NCBI RefSeq assembly: GCF_026642255.1
Contig: NZ_CP113264.1
Span: 1,550,001-1,614,000 of the forward strand
Direction of reading: 5' to 3'
DNA length: 64,000 nt
From: Streptomonospora nanhaiensis
GTDB taxonomy: Bacteria; Actinomycetota; Actinomycetes; Streptosporangiales; Streptosporangiaceae
Shown: positions 1 to 7,575 of the stretch, one piece after another
How the letters are laid out: every line of letters starts with the position of its first letter
Position numbering within the stretch: position 1 is the first letter of the stretch
Translations under genes and position numbers: made by a program
The notes under the pieces: model-generated
Databases searched by the model: none
Told to the model about the DNA's origin: nothing
What the model saw: the letters and a program-made list of their open reading frames with translations, nothing else

Positions 1-431
1 CGGGGTTGTTCGGTGAGGTGATGCCGGAGGATCTGTTGAAGTTCGGGATGATTCCGGAGTTCATCGGTCGGTTGCCGGTGATCACGAGTGTGGATGATCT
101 GGATCGTGGGGCGTTGATCCGGATTTTGACGGAGCCGCGTAATGCGTTGGTGAAGCAGTATCAGCGGTTGTTCGAGTTGGACGGTGTGGGGTTGGAGTTC
201 ACGCCGGAGGCTTTGGAGGCGATTGCTGAGCAGGGGATTATTCGGGGGACGGGTGCGCGTGGGTTGCGGGCGATCATCGAGGAGGTGTTGTTGTCGGTGA
301 TGTACGAGGTGCCTTCGCGTGAGGATGTGGGGCAGGTGATCATCAGTCGGGAGACGGTGATCGACAACGTGAACCCCACGATCGTGCCGCGGGCCCAGCT
401 GGACTCCGACCACCAGGAGAAGTCCGCCTGA
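1..431 (+). CDS. clpX: ATP-dependent Clp protease ATP-binding subunit ClpX, C-terminal part (partial)
   Basis: ClpX is the AAA+ unfoldase that recognises substrates and feeds them to the ClpP peptidase in the cytoplasm. The 5' end lies off the left edge; the frame is open from base 3. The visible part starts in the AAA+ core at [20 protein letters not shown] and continues through EFIGRLPV (sensor region) and the small C-terminal domain with [10 protein letters not shown] (sensor 2 arginine), which is the ClpX/HslU-type end. Codon use is odd: leucine is mostly TTG and C-ending codons are rare up to about base 360, unlike every other gene in the window, then it switches to normal C-ending codons for the last 20 or so codons. 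A strong hairpin follows the stop. Confidence 0.96.
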   Translation, partial: GLFGEVMPEDLLKFGMIPEFIGRLPVITSVDDLDRGALIRILTEPRNALVKQYQRLFELDGVGLEFTPEALEAIAEQGIIRGTGARGLRAIIEEVLLSVMYEVPSREDVGQVIISRETVIDNVNPTIVPRAQLDSDHQEKSA

Positions 432-477
432 TCCCGCCGCGGTGCGGCCCCCCGGGGCCCGCGCCGGCGGCGGTACG

Positions 478-518
478 CGCGAGAGGGGCGCCCCCGGCCC
501 GGGGGCGCCCCTCTCGCG
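478..518. terminator. Bidirectional terminator between clpX and DUF305 gene
   Basis: A perfect 19-bp inverted repeat (478-496 with 500-518) has a 3-nt loop. It lies between convergent genes, so it can end transcription from both sides. No U-tract, as is usual in high-GC actinobacteria. Confidence 0.8.
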
Positions 519-560
519 TCCTCGGACGGGCCGCCGGGCATTCGCGCCGGAGGGTGGGCG

Positions 561-1271
561 TCACGCGTCCTCCAGCACCTCCGCCATGCGGCCGATCTCC
601 GCGTTCTGCTCCGCGATCACGTCGTTGGCCATCCTGAGCACGGTCTGGTCCCTGCCCTCGGCCATCGCGTCCTCGGCCATGGTGACCGCGCCCTCGTGGT
701 GGGTGGTCATCAGTTCCACGAAGAGCCGGTCGAACGCGTCGCCCTCGGCCTCCGCCAACTGCTCCAGTTCCTCCGGCGTGGCCATGCCCGGCATGTCGGC
801 GTGGTCGACGTCCAGCTCGCAGGCGGGCACGTCGGCGTCCTCGCCGTGGTGGGTGCCGTCCCCCTCCAGGCCGCAGAAGTTCTGGTGCGCGGGGTTCTCC
901 CGGGCGGGGCCGAAGACGTTCTCCTCCAACCAGCTCTCCATGGCGGTGATCTCCGGCCCCTGGGCGGCGGCGATGCGGTCGGCGATGCGCTCGATGCCGT
1001 CGCGCTCGTGGCGCTCCGGGACCAGGTCGGTCATCTCCAGGGCCTGGGAGTGGTGCTCGATCATCATCACCAGGTAGGTGACGTCGGCCTCGTTGTGCCC
1101 CTGCTCCTCGGCCAGGGCGGCGATCTGGTCGGCGGTCGCGGGCGACGAGGACTCGCCGGGCGCTCCGGGGGCGATGACGTTGGCCGACTCCCGGCCTTCC
1201 TCGTCACCGGTACAGGCTGTGGCTCCGAGCAGCGCGAGAGCTGCTCCGGTCGCGAGTGCCAGGCGACGCAC
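561..1271 (-). CDS. DUF305 family lipoprotein
   Basis: A 236-residue exported protein. It starts with a GTG preceded by GGAGGA at good spacing. An N-terminal hydrophobic segment ends in a lipobox-like GATAC at about residues 16-20, so it should be anchored to the outer face of the membrane after lipidation. The body matches DUF305 (ferritin-like helical bundle): HNEADVTYLVMMIEHHSQAL and a second similar half with MTTHHEGAVTMAEDA, each with paired histidines. The family often sits near copper or other metal genes, but nothing here points to a metal operon. The exact function is unknown. It converges on clpX across a shared hairpin and diverges from the LVIVD genes. Confidence 0.85.
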   Translation of the reverse strand: MRRLALATGAALALLGATACTGDEEGRESANVIAPGAPGESSSPATADQIAALAEEQGHNEADVTYLVMMIEHHSQALEMTDLVPERHERDGIERIADRIAAAQGPEITAMESWLEENVFGPARENPAHQNFCGLEGDGTHHGEDADVPACELDVDHADMPGMATPEELEQLAEAEGDAFDRLFVELMTTHHEGAVTMAEDAMAEGRDQTVLRMANDVIAEQNAEIGRMAEVLEDA

Positions 1272-1583
1272 GAGGTGTCCTCCGATGGGGGTGTGGCGCG
1301 GACGGATCCGCGGTGTCGTGGGGCCCGGTGCCCCTGAGGCAACGTCCTGCGGGTTTTCTACTCACTCGGTGGGTGTTTTGTCCAGCCCTGAGGGTGTGTC
1401 GGCAGGACAGGGTTTCCTTCGGTACGCGTCCGGTCCGCGCCGGGCGGTGCCTGTAGGGCGGCCTCCTGGGGATTGGTCAGTAGATGTCCGGTCTCGGCGT
1501 TTCGTCTGGAGTGTGGTGACTCAAGGGAGTACAACACAAAGTAGTCAATTGGCATCTTTGTGTAATTCCTGGGGGTGTGGGCT
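1272..1583. other. Intergenic region upstream of LVIVD copy A and DUF305 gene
   Basis: About 310 bp between divergent genes. It must carry both promoters, but no clear -35/-10 pair is visible. The right end is locally AT-rich and holds an 8-bp inverted repeat listed separately. No coding potential with normal third-position GC. Confidence 0.5.
1534..1563. promoter_or_regulatory. Inverted repeat upstream of LVIVD copy A
   Basis: ACACAAAG (1534-1541) and CTTTGTGT (1556-1563) form a perfect 8-bp inverted repeat with a 14-nt centre in an AT-rich patch, 20 bp before the proposed start at 1584. It could be an operator or a 5'-UTR hairpin. Function is inferred from position only. Confidence 0.35.
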
Positions 1584-2963
1584 GTGGTGCGTGGACGAGG
1601 ACGCGGTGGCCGGGTCCGCTGGGGGGCCATCGGGGCGGGGTTCCTGGTGGCCGTCGGCCTCCTGGCCGTCCCCGGGGCGCGCGCCGCCGACGGCGTGAGC
1701 ACGGGAGGCGGGGTGGTGCACCTGGCCAACCTGCCCAAGCCCGAGGGGCTGCACAGCGACGCCGCCTACAACTCGGACCTGGCGTTCACCGGCGACTACG
1801 CCATCGGCGGCAACTACGACGGGTTCGGCGTCTACGACATCTCCGTCCCGGCCCGGCCCCGGCTGGTGTCCACCGTCGTGTGTCCCGGTGGGCAGGGCGA
1901 CGTGTCGGTGAGCGGCGACCTGCTGTACTTCTCGGTCGACTACCCGCGCGCCGGTACGGAGTGCGGTGCGGCGTCGGTGCCCACGACCGACCCGGAGGGC
2001 TTCGAGGGCATTCGGATCTTCGACATCTCGGACAAGGCGAACCCGCAGTACGTGGCGGCCGTGGCGACCGACTGCGGCTCGCACACCAACACGCTGGTGC
2101 CCGGCAAGGACGGCGAGCACGAGTACGTCTACGTGTCGTCGTACTCGCCCTCCGAGCGCTTCCCCAACTGTCAGCCGCCGCACGACAAGGTCTCGATCAT
2201 CGAGGTGCCGCTGGCCGATCCCGCCGCTGCCTCGGTGGTCAACGAGCCCGAACTGTTCCCGGACGGCGGGCACCGGAGGACCACGGGCTGCCACGACATC
2301 ACCGTCTACCCGGAACGGGACATCGCCGCGGCGGCCTGCCTGGGCGACGGCCTGCTGCTCGACACGTCGGACCCGGCCGAGCCGCGGGTGGTGGACCGCG
2401 TCCAGGACCCGAACTTCGCGTTCTGGCACTCGGCGACGTTCACCAACGACGCCAGGAACGTGGTCTTCACCGACGAGCTCGGCGGCGGAAGCGCGGCCAC
2501 CTGCACGGAGGAGATCGGCCCCGAGCGGGGCGCCGACGCCGTCTACTCGCTGGACCTCGGTGGCGCGTCCCCCGAACTCGGGTTCAGGAGCTACTACAAA
2601 TTGCCGCGCCATCAGACCGAAACCGAGAACTGTGTGGCGCACAACGGTTCTCTCATTCCCGTGCCCGGGCAGGACTTCTTCGTGCAGTCCTGGTACCAGG
2701 GCGGCGTCTCGGTCATCGACCTGACCGATCCCGACCGGCCCGTGGAGATCGGCCACTTCGACCGCGGCCCCTGGAAACCGGACACGCTGAGCACCGCCGG
2801 CTCCTGGTCGGCGTACTACTACAGGGGCCACGTCTACTCGTCCGATATTCAGCGGGGCCTCGACGTGCTCAAACTGACGGACCCGCGTTTGTCCGAGGCG
2901 GAGAACGTGCGGATGGACGAGTTCAACCCGCAGTCACAACCGTCTTTTCCGTCCCCGCGATGA
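1584..2963 (+). CDS. Secreted LVIVD-repeat protein, copy A
   Basis: A secreted protein of about 459 residues built from repeated beta-strand units of the LVIVD type (for example GGNYDGFGVYDISVPARPR and GGVSVIDLTDPDRPVEIG), likely a beta-propeller-like fold on the outside of the cell. GTG at 1584 was chosen because GGGGG at 1571-1575 gives usable ribosome-binding spacing; GTG at 1575 and 1587 are alternatives. The N-terminus has Arg residues, a hydrophobic stretch and a cleavage site near PGARAADG. It is the first of three tandem paralogues and the most divergent: the central 327 bp (1884-2210) is nearly identical to the other two, while the ends differ. No catalytic motif is evident; the function is unknown. 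Confidence 0.85.
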   Translation: MVRGRGRGGRVRWGAIGAGFLVAVGLLAVPGARAADGVSTGGGVVHLANLPKPEGLHSDAAYNSDLAFTGDYAIGGNYDGFGVYDISVPARPRLVSTVVCPGGQGDVSVSGDLLYFSVDYPRAGTECGAASVPTTDPEGFEGIRIFDISDKANPQYVAAVATDCGSHTNTLVPGKDGEHEYVYVSSYSPSERFPNCQPPHDKVSIIEVPLADPAAASVVNEPELFPDGGHRRTTGCHDITVYPERDIAAAACLGDGLLLDTSDPAEPRVVDRVQDPNFAFWHSATFTNDARNVVFTDELGGGSAATCTEEIGPERGADAVYSLDLGGASPELGFRSYYKLPRHQTETENCVAHNGSLIPVPGQDFFVQSWYQGGVSVIDLTDPDRPVEIGHFDRGPWKPDTLSTAGSWSAYYYRGHVYSSDIQRGLDVLKLTDPRLSEAENVRMDEFNPQSQPSFPSPR

Positions 2964-2973
2964 CAGAACGGAC

Positions 2974-3015
2974 GGCTGCGGGGCGCGCCGGGTCCACCTG
3001 GCGGGCCCCGCAGCC
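2974..3015 (+). terminator. Terminator after LVIVD copy A
   Basis: A 20-bp imperfect hairpin (2974-2993 with 2996-3015, two mismatches) starts 11 bp after the stop codon. Confidence 0.7.
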
Positions 3016-3085
3016 GCCTGCGGCTAGTCGCGTTGTGCAGCCAGATCGGGTCAGGCCGACACCGTGTTAACAACCATGTTTCTTT

Positions 3086-3102
3086 TGTATCCCCCTATAC
3101 AT
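3086..3102 (+). promoter_or_regulatory. AT-rich promoter-like site upstream of LVIVD copy B
   Basis: TATACAT at 3096-3102 resembles a -10 box about 60 bp before the start of copy B, within an unusually AT-rich 70-bp patch. It overlaps a small inverted repeat (TGTAT at 3086-3090, ATACA at 3097-3101). There is no convincing -35 box. Confidence 0.35.
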
Positions 3103-3161
3103 GTTGATGTTGAACTGTGTACGTTCTTCCTGTTTCGCTCCAATCAGAATCAGGAGTTCGT

Positions 3162-4568
3162 ATGGCGTCATCCCCCCCGACCCCCCGCCCCAGATACGCC
3201 TCGGCCCGAAGAGGGCTGACCGGCCTCACCCTGGCCGGAGCGGCCGCCCTCGTGGCCGGACTCCTCGGTCCCGCCTCCGCCTCCGCCGACGACGCGTTCG
3301 TCAGCGACGCCGATACCAGCTCCAACGTGACTCATGTGACCAACGTCCCGAAGACGGAGTCGATGAGCGACTTCAACTCGGACCTGGCGTTCACCGGCGA
3401 CTACGCCATCGGCGGCAACTACAACGGCTTCGTCGTCTACGACATCTCCGAGCCCGAGGACCCGCAGATCGTGTCCGAGGTGCTCTGCCCCGGTGGGCAG
3501 GGCGACGTGTCGGTGAGCGGCGACCTGCTGTACTTCTCGGTCGACTACCCGCGCGCCGGTACGGAGTGCGGTGCGGCCTCGGTGCCCACGACCGACCCGG
3601 AGGGCTTCGAGGGCATCCGGATCTTCGACATCTCGGACAAGGCGAACCCGCAGTACGTGGCGGCCGTGCCCACCGACTGCGGCTCGCACACCAACACCCT
3701 CGTCCCCGGCAAGGACGGCGAGCACGAGTACGTCTACGTGTCGTCGTACTCGCCCTCCGAGCGCTTCCCCAACTGTCAGCCGCCGCACGACAAGATCTCG
3801 ATCATCGAGGTGCCGGTCGACGACCCGGCCTCGGCCGAGCTCGTCGACGCCCCCGTGCTCTTCCCCGACGGCGGCAACACCGGCACCTCCGGCTGCCACG
3901 ACATCACGGTCTACCCGACCAAGGACATCGCGGCCGGCGCGTGCATGGGCGACGGCATCCTGATGGACATCTCCGACCCGGCCGCCCCGGTCGTGACCGA
4001 GGTCGTCCGCGACACCAACTTCGCGTTCTGGCACTCGGCGACGTTCACCAACAACGGCGAGACGGTCACGTTCACCGACGAGCTCGGCGGCGGGGGCGCG
4101 GCCACCTGCAGCGAGGCCATCGGCCCCGAGCGGGGGGCGAACGCCATCTACGCCATCGGCGACGACGCGCTCGAATTCCAGAGCTACTACAAGATCGACC
4201 GCCACCAGACCGCCACCGAGAACTGCGTCGCCCACAACGGCTCGCTGATCCCGGTGCCCGGGCAGGACTTCTTCGTGCAGTCCTGGTACCAGGGCGGCGT
4301 CTCGGTCATCGACTTCAACGACCCGGAGAACCCGAGGGAGATCGGCCACTTCGACCGCGACCCGATCGACGACGACCGGCTCGTCCTGGGCGGCTCCTGG
4401 TCGGCGTACTACTACAACGGCTACGTCTACTCCTCCGACATCTCCCGCGGACTCGACGTGCTGAAGCTGGACGACCCGCGCCTGCGGGCCGCCGAGCGCG
4501 TGCGCATGGACGAGTTCAACCCGCAGTCCCAGCCCGAGTACAGGCCCGGCCGGGGCGAGGGGCGCTGA
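3162..4568 (+). CDS. Secreted LVIVD-repeat protein, copy B
   Basis: A 468-residue paralogue of its two neighbours. ATG at 3162 follows AGGAG (3152-3156) at 5-nt spacing. A typical signal peptide is present: Arg-rich start, LTLAGAAALVAGLLGPASA core, cleavage near ASASADDAF. The mature protein carries the repeated units GGNYNGFVVYDISEPEDP, GIRIFDISDKANPQYV, GILMDISDPAAPVV and GGVSVIDFNDPENP, and a strongly conserved block FAFWHSATFTNNGETVTFTD with FTDELGGG. Conserved cysteines (CPGGQGD, GTECG, TDCGSH, NCQPP, GCHD) suggest disulfides, consistent with export. It has its own promoter region and following hairpins, so the three genes are probably separate transcripts. Function unknown. Confidence 0.87.
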   Translation: MASSPPTPRPRYASARRGLTGLTLAGAAALVAGLLGPASASADDAFVSDADTSSNVTHVTNVPKTESMSDFNSDLAFTGDYAIGGNYNGFVVYDISEPEDPQIVSEVLCPGGQGDVSVSGDLLYFSVDYPRAGTECGAASVPTTDPEGFEGIRIFDISDKANPQYVAAVPTDCGSHTNTLVPGKDGEHEYVYVSSYSPSERFPNCQPPHDKISIIEVPVDDPASAELVDAPVLFPDGGNTGTSGCHDITVYPTKDIAAGACMGDGILMDISDPAAPVVTEVVRDTNFAFWHSATFTNNGETVTFTDELGGGGAATCSEAIGPERGANAIYAIGDDALEFQSYYKIDRHQTATENCVAHNGSLIPVPGQDFFVQSWYQGGVSVIDFNDPENPREIGHFDRDPIDDDRLVLGGSWSAYYYNGYVYSSDISRGLDVLKLDDPRLRAAERVRMDEFNPQSQPEYRPGRGEGR

Positions 4569-4597
4569 CCCTCCCCCGGGTCCGGCAGCGCCGCGCG

Positions 4598-4620
4598 ACC
4601 CTCCCGGTCCCCGGGAGGGT
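4598..4620 (+). terminator. Terminator after LVIVD copy B (first hairpin)
   Basis: A perfect 10-bp stem (4598-4607 with 4611-4620) with a TCC loop, 29 bp after the stop codon. Confidence 0.7.
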
Positions 4621-4636
4621 CCGGCGCACGGACGTC

Positions 4637-4667
4637 GGGGCCGCGGCGTGGCGCGCGCCGCGGCCCC
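4637..4667 (+). terminator. Second hairpin after LVIVD copy B
   Basis: A perfect 12-bp stem (4637-4648 with 4656-4667), 7-nt loop. It lies between copies B and C and may end transcription or form part of the leader of copy C. Confidence 0.5.
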
Positions 4668-4710
4668 GGGACAAGCCCCCGCCAACCCCCTAGCGCACAG
4701 GAGAACCCCC

Positions 4711-6093
4711 ATGTCCGCACCACCCACCCCCGGTCGGCGCCTCGCGCGCACGGCCGCCCTCTCCGCCGCCGCGGGGACGCTCCTCGTCGGCCTGCTGAGC
4801 CCGGCCTCCGCGTACGCGGACGAGGCGCCCGCCGACGAGATCAGCAGCAACGTCACCCATGTCGCCCACGTGCCCAAGCCCGACGCGGTGCGCAGCACCA
4901 ACTCGGACCTGGCGTTCACGGGCGACTACGCCATCGGCGGCAACTACGACGGATTCGTCGTCTACGACATCTCCGAGCCCGAGGACCCGAAGGTCGTGTC
5001 CGAGGTGCTCTGCCCCGGTGGGCAGGGCGACGTGTCGGTGAGCGGCGACCTGCTGTACTTCTCGGTCGACTACCCGCGCGCCGGTACGGAGTGCGGTGCG
5101 GCCTCGGTGCCCACGACCGACCCGGAGGGCTTCGAGGGCATTCGGATCTTCGACATCTCGGACAAGGCGAACCCGCAGTACGTGGCGGCCGTGGCGACCG
5201 ACTGCGGCTCGCACACCAACACGCTGGTGCCCGGCGAGGACGGCGAGCACGAGTACGTCTACGTGTCGTCGTACTCGCCCTCCGAGCGCTTCCCCAACTG
5301 TCAGCCGCCGCACGACAAGATCTCGATCATCGAGGTGCCGGTCGACGACCCGGCCTCGGCGGAGCTCGTCGACGCCCCCGTGCTCTTCCCCGAGGGCGGC
5401 AACACCGGGACCTCCGGCTGCCACGACATCACGGTCTTCCCGAGCAGGGACATCGCCGCGGGCGCGTGCATGGGCGACGGCATCCTGATGGACATCTCGG
5501 ACCCGGCCGCCCCGGTCGTGACCGAGGTCGTGCAGGACACCAACTTCGCGTTCTGGCACTCGGCGACGTTCACCAACGACGGCAGGAACGTGGTCTTCAC
5601 CGACGAGCTCGGCGGAGGCGGGGCCCCCACCTGCACCGAGGAGATCGGCCCGGAGCGCGGCGCCGACGCCGTCTACTCCCTCGACGGTGACGGAGCCGAA
5701 GCCGACCTGTCGTTCCAGAGCTACTTCAAGATCGACCGCCACCAGGGCGGGGAGGTCTGCGTCGCCCACAACGGCTCGCTGATCCCGGTGCCCGGGCAGG
5801 ACTTCTTCGTGCAGTCCTGGTACACGGGCGGAGTCTCGGTCATCGACTTCAACGACGCGGCGAACCCCGAGGAGATCGGCTACTTCGACATCGACTCCCG
5901 TGTCGAGGACGGCGTCCAGGACAACGACAGCTGGTCCGCGTACTACTACAACGGCTACGTCTACTCCTCCGACATCGAGCGGGGCATCGACGTGCTGAAG
6001 CTGGACGACCCGCGCCTGCGGGCCGCCGAGCGCGTGCGCATGGACGAGTTCAACCCGCAGTCCCAGCCCGAGTACAGGCCCGGCCGGGGCTGA
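4711..6093 (+). CDS. Secreted LVIVD-repeat protein, copy C
   Basis: A 460-residue member of the tandem trio. ATG at 4711 has AGGAGA (4699-4704) upstream. The signal peptide runs through TLLVGLLSPASAYADE. Domain content and the Cys pattern match copy B, with a shorter loop before the segment containing GEVCVAHNGSLIPVPGQDFF, where copies A and B have TENC. The last 50 or so residues (LKLDDPRLRAAERVRMDEFN onward) are the same as in copy B, while copy A diverges there. The family may bind ligands or cell-wall polymers outside the cell, but nothing in the sequence proves this. Confidence 0.87.
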   Translation: MSAPPTPGRRLARTAALSAAAGTLLVGLLSPASAYADEAPADEISSNVTHVAHVPKPDAVRSTNSDLAFTGDYAIGGNYDGFVVYDISEPEDPKVVSEVLCPGGQGDVSVSGDLLYFSVDYPRAGTECGAASVPTTDPEGFEGIRIFDISDKANPQYVAAVATDCGSHTNTLVPGEDGEHEYVYVSSYSPSERFPNCQPPHDKISIIEVPVDDPASAELVDAPVLFPEGGNTGTSGCHDITVFPSRDIAAGACMGDGILMDISDPAAPVVTEVVQDTNFAFWHSATFTNDGRNVVFTDELGGGGAPTCTEEIGPERGADAVYSLDGDGAEADLSFQSYFKIDRHQGGEVCVAHNGSLIPVPGQDFFVQSWYTGGVSVIDFNDAANPEEIGYFDIDSRVEDGVQDNDSWSAYYYNGYVYSSDIERGIDVLKLDDPRLRAAERVRMDEFNPQSQPEYRPGRG

Positions 6094-6123
6094 CCGGTCC
6101 GGACTGGGAGGAGGCTCCCCGGG

Positions 6124-6150
6124 CGGGGGCGGTGCCCGGCACCGCCCCCG
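6124..6150 (+). terminator. Terminator after LVIVD copy C
   Basis: A perfect 12-bp stem (6124-6135 with 6139-6150), 3-nt loop, just downstream of the stop codon at 6093. Confidence 0.7.
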
Positions 6151-6153
6151 TTC

Positions 6154-6189
6154 CGCGTCCGGGGGACCCGGCCGGGTCCCCCGGACGCG
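6154..6189. terminator. 36-bp perfect palindrome between convergent genes
   Basis: 6154-6171 is the exact reverse complement of 6172-6189. It abuts the stop codon of the minus-strand FolC-like gene (6190-6192), so it is probably that gene's terminator. Confidence 0.7.
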
Positions 6190-7464
6190 TCAGCCGAACA
6201 GCCGGTCGGTGGGGGCGTCCACCGCCTCCAGGACGCGGCCGGTGAAGTACACCGTGCCCAGGGCCAGGACCCGGCGGCCGAGCGCCGCCAGGGCCGCCGC
6301 GGTCAGGTCCGCGGCGTCCATGCGGCCCCAGTGCGGGGGCAGGGCGTGCTCGAAGCGCAAGTGGGCCTCGGGCAGGCGCACGGCCGTCACGGGCAGGCCG
6401 CCCAGGACCTCCACGGCGCCGGAGACGTCCTTGTGGTCCGGCAGGCACAGCAGCACGTGGTCCACCCCGCCCCACAGGCCGCGCGCGTGGGCCAGGGCCG
6501 CCGCGACGCCGACGCGGTCGATGGCCGAGTCCACCACCACCTCCGCGTCCGGGGCCTCCCCGCCGGGCGCCCTCCCCGCCGGGAGCGGCACAGTGTGCCG
6601 GGACAGCCGCCCCGGGAGGCGGACGGTCGCCAGAACGCCGTGCAGGGTCCTCCGGTCCGGTCCCGGGATCCCGAGGTGCTCCAGCATCCGCGCGGCGGCG
6701 GCCGTGCCCAGGACCCCGGAGGCCGCCGACAGGCCCGGCGGCCGCAGCGCGGGCGGCGGCTCCGTCCCCTCCGCCTCCGGATCGACGACCTCGGCCCCCA
6801 CCCTCCCACCGGTCGCGTCGGCCAGCGCCGCGTCGATCTCGGCGGCCACCTCGGGGGTCTGCGGAAGACGCACCAGGGCCCGGGTCCGCTCCCCGGCGAC
6901 CAGGGTCTTCTCCCGGGCGATCTCGACCACGTCGGCGCCGAGGACGCCCACGTGCTCGGCGAAGACCTTCCCGAGCGCGACGACCTCCGGGCCCGCCAGG
7001 CGCAGCTCGTCGCGGCGCCCGCCCATACCGGCCTCGAGGACGCACACGTCGGCGCCCGCCTCCCGCGCACGCAGGAGCCCGGCGACCAGGAACAGGCCGC
7101 TCGGCGCCAGGTAGCCCCCCGACTCCTCCACCGTCGGCAGGTCACGGCGCGCGGCGTCGATCCGCGCGCCCAGGGCGTCCAGAACCGCGTCGTCCACCGA
7201 CGTCCCGTCCACCCGCACGCGTTCGCGGTAGGAGCGGAAGCTCGGCCCCGTCACCAGGACGGTGCGCAGGCCGGCCGCCGACAGGGCGGCCGCCGCCGTC
7301 GTCGCTGTACTGCCCTTGCCCTTGGAGCCGACGACCCCCAGCACGGGGGTGCGGTCGGCGTCCAGGCCGAGGGCGGCCAGGAGCGCCGAGGCGCGTCCCA
7401 GGCTGCGTGTCTGTCCGGGGCGGCGTTCCGCCCACTCGGTGAAGAAGGGGTCAAGGCTCGGCAT
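6190..7464 (-). CDS. FolC-like Mur ligase family protein (paralogue of FolC)
   Basis: A 424-residue protein of the folylpolyglutamate/dihydrofolate synthase group within the Mur ligase superfamily. The ATP-binding loop GSKGKGST is at residues 46-53, followed by LVTGPSFRSYRERVRVDG (equivalent of the FolC TSPHLRTVRERI segment) and CVLEAGMGGRRDELR (equivalent of VEVGMGGRWDATN). The FolC IDHTDYLP motif is replaced by AEHVGVLGADVVEIA, and the EEKSGIIKPG segment by REKTLVAGER. It therefore keeps the ATP site but has a divergent substrate region. ATG 7464 was chosen as the natural N-terminus; GGGGG lies directly against it, so initiation is not typical. It diverges from the canonical folC. A role in glutamylation of another cofactor or metabolite is possible. 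Confidence 0.8.
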   Translation of the reverse strand: MPSLDPFFTEWAERRPGQTRSLGRASALLAALGLDADRTPVLGVVGSKGKGSTATTAAAALSAAGLRTVLVTGPSFRSYRERVRVDGTSVDDAVLDALGARIDAARRDLPTVEESGGYLAPSGLFLVAGLLRAREAGADVCVLEAGMGGRRDELRLAGPEVVALGKVFAEHVGVLGADVVEIAREKTLVAGERTRALVRLPQTPEVAAEIDAALADATGGRVGAEVVDPEAEGTEPPPALRPPGLSAASGVLGTAAAARMLEHLGIPGPDRRTLHGVLATVRLPGRLSRHTVPLPAGRAPGGEAPDAEVVVDSAIDRVGVAAALAHARGLWGGVDHVLLCLPDHKDVSGAVEVLGGLPVTAVRLPEAHLRFEHALPPHWGRMDAADLTAAALAALGRRVLALGTVYFTGRVLEAVDAPTDRLFG

Positions 7465-7535
7465 CCCCCAAGTATGGTCTGTGCGACATCGGCCGCCGGA
7501 CCCCTCACCCGGAGTCCGGGCCCAGGTGGGGGCGC

Positions 7536-7557
7536 GTACACTGGCGCGGGTGTACAC
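7536..7557. promoter_or_regulatory. Palindromic element in the folC divergent promoter region
   Basis: GTACAC (7536-7541) and GTGTAC (7550-7555) form an inverted repeat, and GTGTACAC (7550-7557) is itself a palindrome. It lies about 20 bp before the folC start in the 111-bp divergent intergenic region, so it may be an operator for one or both genes. Confidence 0.35.
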
Positions 7558-7575
7558 CCCGACCACTGAGACACC

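Larger units (their letters stand above)
1884..5340 (+). repeat. Three near-identical 327-bp core blocks in the LVIVD genes
   Basis: Blocks 1884-2210, 3489-3815 and 5014-5340 encode CPGGQGDVSVSGDLLYFSVD through to SIIEVP. A and C differ at only 3 of 327 positions by eye; B differs from them at a handful of clustered sites. Flanking coding sequence is much more divergent. This is the pattern expected of recent gene conversion among tandem copies. Confidence 0.85.

Noticed and set aside
1577..3070. Long overlapping frames in and around the LVIVD genes, on both strands
   Set aside because: They are shadows caused by high third-position GC; the LVIVD frames have signal peptides, ribosome-binding sites and paralogue conservation.
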